A stretch of 11,168 nucleotides of DNA from Thermoprotei archaeon (GTDB taxonomy: Archaea; Thermoproteota; Thermoprotei; Thermofilales; Thermofilaceae). The stretch is taken from contig QMRZ01000038.1 of assembly GCA_003649495.1 (NCBI GenBank), positions 1 through 11,168 of the forward strand, written 5' to 3'. Shown in pieces: positions 6,469 to 11,168 of this stretch. The notes below the pieces were generated by a model. The model had not been told where the DNA came from and did no database searches. It saw only the letters and a program-made list of their open reading frames with translations. Positions within the stretch are counted from its first letter, which is position 1. Each line of letters starts with the position of its first letter. The translations under genes were made by a program, and so were the position numbers.

Positions 6469-8239
6469 AGCCCCCTTGACTTGATGCGGCCTCTACTGCC
6501 TCTCTCCTGCTGTAGATCACCTTCATCAGGGCTAGCCCTATCCCCATCCCTACAATGAACGTGGCTGGAGGCGCTACGTAAACCCACATGGGCAGCGGCT
6601 TCTCCTCCAACCACTCGTACTTGTAACCTGCCTTCTCCATCATCTCCTTGGCCTTCTCGGGATCGTAGGGCACGGGCGGCAGGTCGGGGTTGTGGCCTAT
6701 GGTCTCCGGGGCTAGGAACTGGTAGGCTGGCTCACCGCCGACGCCGCCCAGGATGTTCTTGACTATGTGCTCCCTCGGTATCATGTAGTTAATCGCCCAC
6801 CGCACGTACTTGTTCTGGAGTATCGGATGAGCGAGGTTTATCCCTATCAGCTGGGGGCCTAAGATCCTGTAAGACACGGTCTTCAGATCCGGATCCTCCT
6901 GAGCGGCCTGAATGTCCTTGGGAGTCCAGCCGAACCAATCGTTCAGTATGTCCACCTCCCCCTTCTTTATGGCGGCAAAAGCTGTGGCAGCATCTGGTAT
7001 CACCATCATGTAGATGACCCTTGTCTTCGGCTTACCCCTGTAGTACTTGTCGAAGGCCTCCAACTTTATGTACTGGTCCCTCTTCCACTCCACCATCCTA
7101 TAGGGGCCACAGCCAATTGGCATGCGCGGCGTCCCGTCCTTATCGACGCCCGTGTTAGTCCAGTGGTGCCTCCACTCGCTGTGTGGCACGTCCTCCAGTA
7201 CGTGCTTGGGCACTAGACCGGTCGTCGCTATGTTGGTCAGGAAGGGGGCGTAGGGGTGCTTGAGCCTGAAGGCGACAGTGAAGTTGTCGAGGACTATAAC
7301 CTCCTCTATCACATCTGAGAAGGTCTTGTAGTCAACCGCGCCCGTGTCAGGGTCAAGGATCGCGTCATAAGTGAACTTCACATCCTCAGCTGTCACCTGC
7401 ACGCCATCGTGCCAGTACACGTCCCTCCTCAGGTGGAATACGATGAATGTGTCATTGATCCACTCCCATGACTCGGCTACAGCGGGCACGGGCTCATAGT
7501 TCTCATTAATCGCGACTAGGCCGTCATAGCATGGATCTCCAACTGCCCTAAAGGAGTAGCCATCGGTGGTGAATATCGGGTTAAGCGTCTTAGCGTCCGT
7601 AGGCTGGACATACCTTATCTCATCCTTGCCGGGTATGTACCAGTTATAACAGGTATCCGTGTCGGTTATCGGGTTGAACCCCTCAACCTCCTTCCTGAGT
7701 ATGAACGTGTTGACTATCCTCCAGTAGGGTATCACTGGCAGGTCCTCGTAGAGGTACTTGGAGACGTTCATGTAGATCAGCTTGCGCTTCTCAGGGTCCA
7801 GCTCCTTAGCGCCCTCCTCCAGCAGCTTATCCACCTTGGGGTTCATGTACCCCACGATGTTGAGCCCGTTGGGGTACATGCTCTCGCTATGGAAGAATAT
7901 CTTCATGCCATCAGGGTCTGTGCCGTACCCGTACTGGACTAGGAACATATCGTAGCCCCCCTCCTCCCAGGTCTTAGGCCACTGATACACTCTCTTGAGC
8001 CACTCGCTGAAGTCGATTATGTGAACTTCAACTCCAATTCCTATCTTGGGAAGCTCCTCAGCCAGTAGCATTGCTACGTTCTCCCTATTCACGTTACCCT
8101 TAGGCACCATGAGGTGAATCGTGAAGAACACCTTCTTCTCCTCCTGAGCGGTGGTGACTGCTGCGTAGCCCACCATGGCTGATAGCGCTAAGTTGATCGC
8201 TATTATACGCAGTAGCCACCTCCTCTCGTACTCCTTCAT
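6467..8239 (-). CDS. ABC transporter solute-binding protein, SBP_bac_5 (DppA/OppA) class, circularly permuted
   Basis: Extracellular membrane-anchored receptor for peptides or oligosaccharides, 590 residues. Residues 7-31 form a signal peptide (RRWLLRIIAINLALSAM then VTTAQ). Residues about 35-200 match what is normally the C-terminal third of the family: LLAEELPKIGIGVEVHI, YDMFLVQYGYGTDPDGMK, YMNPKVDKLLEEGAKELDPE, VSKYLYEDLPVIPYW, VEGFNP. Residues about 206-540 match the normal N-terminal part: IRYVQPTDAKTLNPIF, YDGLVAINENYEPVPAVAES with the family signature through FHLRRDVYWHDG (268-279), VTAEDVKFTYD, GCGPYRMVEW, and the late segment YDPEKAKEMMEKAGY (525-539). A membrane helix follows (about 552-576) with a basic end SRRE. 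Total minus signal and anchor is about one full family member, so nothing is lost. ATG 8239 has GGGGAGG 8 nt upstream and the TATA box at 8280-8271. It is divergent from its permeases. Substrate is unknown. Confidence 0.85.
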   Translation of the reverse strand: MKEYERRWLLRIIAINLALSAMVGYAAVTTAQEEKKVFFTIHLMVPKGNVNRENVAMLLAEELPKIGIGVEVHIIDFSEWLKRVYQWPKTWEEGGYDMFLVQYGYGTDPDGMKIFFHSESMYPNGLNIVGYMNPKVDKLLEEGAKELDPEKRKLIYMNVSKYLYEDLPVIPYWRIVNTFILRKEVEGFNPITDTDTCYNWYIPGKDEIRYVQPTDAKTLNPIFTTDGYSFRAVGDPCYDGLVAINENYEPVPAVAESWEWINDTFIVFHLRRDVYWHDGVQVTAEDVKFTYDAILDPDTGAVDYKTFSDVIEEVIVLDNFTVAFRLKHPYAPFLTNIATTGLVPKHVLEDVPHSEWRHHWTNTGVDKDGTPRMPIGCGPYRMVEWKRDQYIKLEAFDKYYRGKPKTRVIYMMVIPDAATAFAAIKKGEVDILNDWFGWTPKDIQAAQEDPDLKTVSYRILGPQLIGINLAHPILQNKYVRWAINYMIPREHIVKNILGGVGGEPAYQFLAPETIGHNPDLPPVPYDPEKAKEMMEKAGYKYEWLEEKPLPMWVYVAPPATFIVGMGIGLALMKVIYSRREAVEAASSQGG

Positions 8240-8270
8240 GCTATTCGCCTCCCCACCCCTCTTAATAAAG

Positions 8271-8314
8271 AATATTTAAATCTTTTGTCATAACGCTACA
8301 AAAAATTTATATAG
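8271..8314. promoter_or_regulatory. mirrored divergent promoters of the binding-protein and permease genes
   Basis: Two near-identical 16-nt units point away from each other: ACAAAAGATTTAAATA on the minus strand (8288-8273) and ACAAAAAATTTATATA on the plus strand (8298-8313), 14 of 16 identical, 9 nt apart. TTTAAATA and TTTATATA are the TATA boxes; the A-rich part ahead of each is where the BRE is expected. TATA centres lie about 37 nt before ATG 8239 and 44 nt before GTG 8354. The facing TTTTGT-N9-ACAAAA (8283-8303) is midway between the boxes and could also bind a dimeric regulator that controls both transcripts. Confidence 0.65.
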
Positions 8315-8353
8315 AGCCGCACCCCCCTGCTAAGGACTTCGAGGGGGGCGCCT

Positions 8354-9328
8354 GTGGGGTTAAAGGAGTACGTAGTGAGGAGGCTGATAACGGCCATACC
8401 TACGCTGCTGGCGATATCAGTGATAACCTTCGCGATAGTACACCTAGCTCCCGGCGACCCGCTCCAGTTCTTCCTAGCGTTAAACCCCGATACTCCACCC
8501 TGGATGATAGAGTTCCTCAAGAGGAAGTATGGGCTTGATAGGCCGCTTCACGAGCAGTACATCAAGTGGCTACTGATGCTACTGAGCGGCGACCTGGGCT
8601 ACTCCTACATCAGCGGCGAGCCAGTGAGCTACATGATAGGCGTCAGAGTGTGGAACACTATAAAGCTCACCCTGACGGCTGAGTTGATAGCCCTTAGCAT
8701 ATCCATACCGCTGGGTGTCATCTCAGCGGTGAAGAGCAATAGCGCTGTGGACCACGCGTCTAGGGTCTTCGCGCTAATGGGGGTGTCCATGCCGGTGTTC
8801 TGGCTCGGCATAATGTTCATCTATGTGTTCAGCCTCTGGCTAGGCCTCTTCCCCACCTTCGGCGCTGCTACTACAGGCAAGGTGTACTCTAACATCTTTG
8901 AGCAGTGGGCCGATGAGCTATGGCACTTAGCGCTGCCAGCATTGACCCTGGGGCTCGTCAGGACGGCTTTCCTCACGAGGCTTGTCAGGTCAAGCGTGAT
9001 CGGCGAGCTCCAGATGGATTACGTGATGACTGCGAGGATGAAGGGCCTGAAGGAGAGGGTCGTGATATACAAGCACGTCTTGAGGAATGCGTTGCTGCCC
9101 GTGGTAACTGTGGTGGGCTTATCGATGGGGTTCATGCTGGGCGGGGCCGTGATAACAGAGACCGTATTCGCGTGGCCTGGGATGGGGCGTCTGGCTTGGT
9201 GGGCCACGCTCACGAGAGATTACCCAGTCCTCATGGCGATAACAGTCATTATATCGACGATGGTTGTCCTCTTCAACCTGGTAACGGACATCGTTTACGC
9301 CTTGATAGATCCCCGGATAAAGTACTGA
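8354..9328 (+). CDS. dppB: peptide-type ABC transporter permease, DppB/OppB family
   Basis: First membrane subunit of the importer, 324 residues, the usual length. The N-terminal helix VVRRLITAIPTLLAISVITF (7-26) is typical of DppB, as is the outer segment YGLDRPLHEQYIKWL (59-73). The EAA loop that docks onto the ATPase is DYVMTARMKGLKERVVIYKH (222-241), continuing HVLRNALLP, with the invariant Gly at 231. The chain ends YALIDPRIKY, a standard DppB ending. GTG 8354 is preceded by GAGGGGGG (8341-8348) and by the TATA box at 8306-8313. It is the first gene of a tight operon with the next two. The symbol states family; the substrate could be peptides or, as for several archaeal relatives, oligosaccharides. 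Confidence 0.93.
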   Translation: MGLKEYVVRRLITAIPTLLAISVITFAIVHLAPGDPLQFFLALNPDTPPWMIEFLKRKYGLDRPLHEQYIKWLLMLLSGDLGYSYISGEPVSYMIGVRVWNTIKLTLTAELIALSISIPLGVISAVKSNSAVDHASRVFALMGVSMPVFWLGIMFIYVFSLWLGLFPTFGAATTGKVYSNIFEQWADELWHLALPALTLGLVRTAFLTRLVRSSVIGELQMDYVMTARMKGLKERVVIYKHVLRNALLPVVTVVGLSMGFMLGGAVITETVFAWPGMGRLAWWATLTRDYPVLMAITVIISTMVVLFNLVTDIVYALIDPRIKY

Positions 9329-9337
9329 GGTGGTGGC

Positions 9338-10192
9338 ATGGCAGCAGCTCCCGCCTCGACCCTCTGGGCTGTGGCCTGGAGGAGGTTTAAGCGGAATAAG
9401 CTCTCGCTAGCAGGCTTAGCGATAACCGTGTGGCTCGTGGTAACAGCCATTCTGGCCCCCTACATCGCTCCGTACGATCCTAATAAGATGCATTGGGGGA
9501 AGGAGTACATGCCTCCCTGCCCAGAGTTCCCCCTTGGAACGGATGAGATGGGGCGAGATGTGCTGAGCAGAGTGATATGGGGCGCCCGCACGTCCCTCTA
9601 CGTGGGCTTCGCCTCTGTGCTGCTGATAGCCGCTATAGGCGTGACCGTGGGCGCGATCTCGGGGTACTTCGGAGGCTGGATAGATGAAGTGCTTATGAGG
9701 ATCACTGACATAGTGCTGACCATACCCACTATCATGCTGCTAATACTAATAGCCTCGATCTTCCAGGTGAGGAGTCTGAACGTCATAATACTAGCCATAG
9801 GCGCTGTCAGCTGGCCCACAATCGCCAGGATCACTAGGAGCCAGTTCCTACTGATAAAGGAGCTGCCCTACATAGATGCCGCTAGGGTCGCAGGCCTCAG
9901 CCACCCGAGGATAATCTTCAGGCACATACTGCCTAACGCGCTGCCGCCCATAATAGTGGCGGCCACCTTCGATATGGCCTCAGCCATACTAATGGAGGCA
10001 AGCCTGAGCTTCCTAGGCTTGGGAGATCCTAGGGTCGTATCATGGGGACAGATGCTCTCGGTAGGGCACACCGTCATGCTACACGCGTGGTGGGTAGGCA
10101 CATTCCCAGGCTTAGCGATATTTGTCACGGTGCTGGGCTTCAACCTGCTGGGCGACGGGTTACGCGAGGCTCTAGACGTGGCGATGAGGTGA
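9338..10192 (+). CDS. dppC: peptide-type ABC transporter permease, DppC/OppC family
   Basis: Second membrane subunit, 284 residues, normal length. Features in order: an N-terminal cytoplasmic stretch with WRRFKRNKLSLAGL (14-27) leading into the first helix, the family hallmark LGTDEMGRDVLSR (66-78), and the EAA loop YIDAARVAGLSHPRIIFRHI (178-197) continuing LPNALPP with Gly at 186. SFLGLGDPRVVSWGQML (224-240) and LGDGLREALD (271-280) are also typical. The start ATG has GAGGTGG (9327-9333) 4 nt upstream, overlapping the stop codon of dppB. It pairs with DppB to form the channel. Confidence 0.94.
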   Translation: MAAAPASTLWAVAWRRFKRNKLSLAGLAITVWLVVTAILAPYIAPYDPNKMHWGKEYMPPCPEFPLGTDEMGRDVLSRVIWGARTSLYVGFASVLLIAAIGVTVGAISGYFGGWIDEVLMRITDIVLTIPTIMLLILIASIFQVRSLNVIILAIGAVSWPTIARITRSQFLLIKELPYIDAARVAGLSHPRIIFRHILPNALPPIIVAATFDMASAILMEASLSFLGLGDPRVVSWGQMLSVGHTVMLHAWWVGTFPGLAIFVTVLGFNLLGDGLREALDVAMR

Positions 10193-10196
10193 TGCT

Positions 10197-11165
10197 ATGG
10201 AGCCTCTACTGCAGATAAGGGGGCTGAAGGTCTACTTCTACACTGATGAGGGAGTGGTTCACGCTGTAGATGGAGTAGATCTCGACGTGATGAGGGGAGA
10301 GACGCTCTGCGTCGTCGGCGAGAGTGGGTGCGGCAAGTCGACGCTAGCCTACTCGATACTACGCCTAGTGAGGCCTCCGGGCAGGATAGTTGAGGGCTCA
10401 ATACTCTTTGATGGGGTGGACCTCGTGAAGCTCTCGGAGGAGGAGCTTAACAAGATTAGGGGGAGGAGGATCTCAATGATATTCCAGGATCCCACCTCGG
10501 CACTAAACCCTGTATTCACAGTCGGCTATCAGGTATATGAAGCGATAGAGCTGCATCAGAGGGTTAAGGGCGATGAAGCCTGGAAGAGGGTCATGAGCAT
10601 GCTCAGGAGGGTGGGCATACCCTCGCCAGAAGTGAGGTATAGGGACTACCCACACCAGTTCAGTGGGGGGCAGAGGCAGCGCATAATGCTGGCCATAGCC
10701 CTGTCCTGCCATCCCGACCTGCTCATAGCCGATGAGCCCACCACTAACTTGGACGTGACCATTCAGGCACAGGTACTGCACCTGATTAAGCAGCTGAAGG
10801 AGGAGCTCGGGATGACTGTGATGCTGATAACGCACGATATGGGGATCGTGGCGATGATGGCTGATAGGGTCGCAGTGATGTACGCTGGCAAGATTGTGGA
10901 GGTGGCGCCAGTACTGGATATCTACGAGAAGCCGCTGCACCCCTACACTCAGGCGTTAATTAAGGCGATACCACTGCCGCACGTTGATGTGGAGGAGCTG
11001 CAGCCAATACCCGGCGAGGTGCCTAGCCTGCTGGAGCCTCCCCCCGGCTGTCGTTTCCACCCGAGGTGCCCGTACGCGATGGATGTATGTAGGAGGGAGG
11101 AGCCGCCAATGATTGACTTGGGCGAGGGCCACCAAGTAGCATGCTGGCTACACGCTAAGAGGTGA
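10197..11165 (+). CDS. dppD: peptide-type ABC transporter ATP-binding protein, DppD/OppD family
   Basis: Cytoplasmic ATPase that drives import, 322 residues, complete. Walker A GESGCGKST (41-49), Q-loop Q97 in IFQDPTSALNP, ABC signature FSGGQRQR (155-162), Walker B LLIADEP (175-181), H-loop H213 in LITHDMG. The D-loop reads TTNLDVTIQ, where most relatives have TTALDVT. The C-terminal oligopeptide-transporter extension carries C285, C291, C298 and C316 (GCRFHPRCPYAMDVC, then ACWLH); in this family such cysteines bind a [4Fe-4S] cluster. ATG 10197 has a perfect GAGGTGA (10186-10192) overlapping the dppC stop, 4 nt before the start. DppD/OppD normally works with a second ATPase, DppF/OppF, expected just past the window. 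Confidence 0.95.
   Translation: MEPLLQIRGLKVYFYTDEGVVHAVDGVDLDVMRGETLCVVGESGCGKSTLAYSILRLVRPPGRIVEGSILFDGVDLVKLSEEELNKIRGRRISMIFQDPTSALNPVFTVGYQVYEAIELHQRVKGDEAWKRVMSMLRRVGIPSPEVRYRDYPHQFSGGQRQRIMLAIALSCHPDLLIADEPTTNLDVTIQAQVLHLIKQLKEELGMTVMLITHDMGIVAMMADRVAVMYAGKIVEVAPVLDIYEKPLHPYTQALIKAIPLPHVDVEELQPIPGEVPSLLEPPPGCRFHPRCPYAMDVCRREEPPMIDLGEGHQVACWLHAKR
11159..11165 (+). promoter_or_regulatory. ribosome binding site for a gene beginning just beyond the window
   Basis: GAGGTGA overlaps the dppD stop codon exactly as GAGGTGA overlaps the dppC stop and GAGGTGG the dppB stop. In both those cases the next gene starts 4 nt further on. The start of the next gene, probably a DppF-type ATPase, is therefore expected at or within a few bases of the window end. 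Confidence 0.6.
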
Positions 11166-11168
11166 GAA

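Noticed and set aside
6467..8239. The binding protein as a fusion of two partial genes caused by misassembly
   Set aside because: One uninterrupted frame with export signal first and membrane anchor last, and the parts add up to exactly one family member without overlap; still worth confirming with reads.
8920..9390. 156-residue plus-strand open frame across the dppB/dppC junction
   Set aside because: It is out of frame with the well-supported DppB EAA loop and C-terminus and resembles no family.
10503..10940. 145-residue minus-strand open frame rich in His and Gln
   Set aside because: Antisense to the signature, Walker B and H-loop regions of dppD; composition is that of an antisense shadow.
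1..11168. CRISPR arrays, tRNA or rRNA genes, insertion sequences
   Set aside because: I saw no regularly spaced repeats, no cloverleaf-like segments in the gaps, and no transposase motifs or paired terminal repeats.

Overview
The window looks like chromosomal DNA of a hyperthermophilic archaeon, most likely a member of the Thermoproteota (crenarchaeal side). The signs are arginine codons dominated by AGG, isoleucine by ATA, frequent GTG/TTG starts, GAGGTGA-type ribosome sites that overlap the preceding stop codon, TTTAAATA/TTTATATA boxes about 25-40 nt ahead of starts, and archaeal gene families throughout (stand-alone PhoU/TrkA_C protein, duplicated SLC41/MgtE permease, DUF3782-like nuclease relic). 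I cannot name a genus.

Layout. 1-1558: the 3' part of a homoserine kinase gene (thrB), overlapped by a TatD-related TIM-barrel metallohydrolase. 1559-2491: a decayed stretch. It holds a PD-(D/E)XK (DUF3782-like) gene broken by four single-base indels but with its promoter and ribosome site still visible, then a probable relic of a small membrane protein on the other strand. 2492-4918: a divergent pair, a two-fold repeated PhoU/TrkA_C protein (minus) and a two-fold repeated MgtE/SLC41-type cation permease (plus), separated by 81 nt that contain one AT-rich promoter element. 4998-6380: an M14-type zinc carboxypeptidase with an apparently leaderless start. 6467-8239 (minus): an extracellular solute-binding protein of the oligopeptide class (SBP_bac_5). 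8354-11165 (plus): the matching DppB-, DppC- and DppD-type transporter genes, cut by the window end just where an ATPase partner (DppF-type) would be expected.

How the genes work together. The right half reads as a peptide (or oligosaccharide) scavenging locus: membrane-anchored binding protein, two permeases, ATPase, and next door a cytoplasmic carboxypeptidase that could trim imported peptides. The binding protein and the permeases are transcribed away from each other from near-identical mirrored promoters. The middle pair is a cation transporter with its probable regulatory partner.

The most notable point is that the solute-binding protein appears circularly permuted. The part that normally forms the C-terminal third of DppA/OppA lies directly behind the signal peptide, the usual N-terminal part follows, and the protein ends in a membrane anchor at the place where the normal chain would have continued. 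The total length equals one complete family member, so nothing is missing; it is only reordered.
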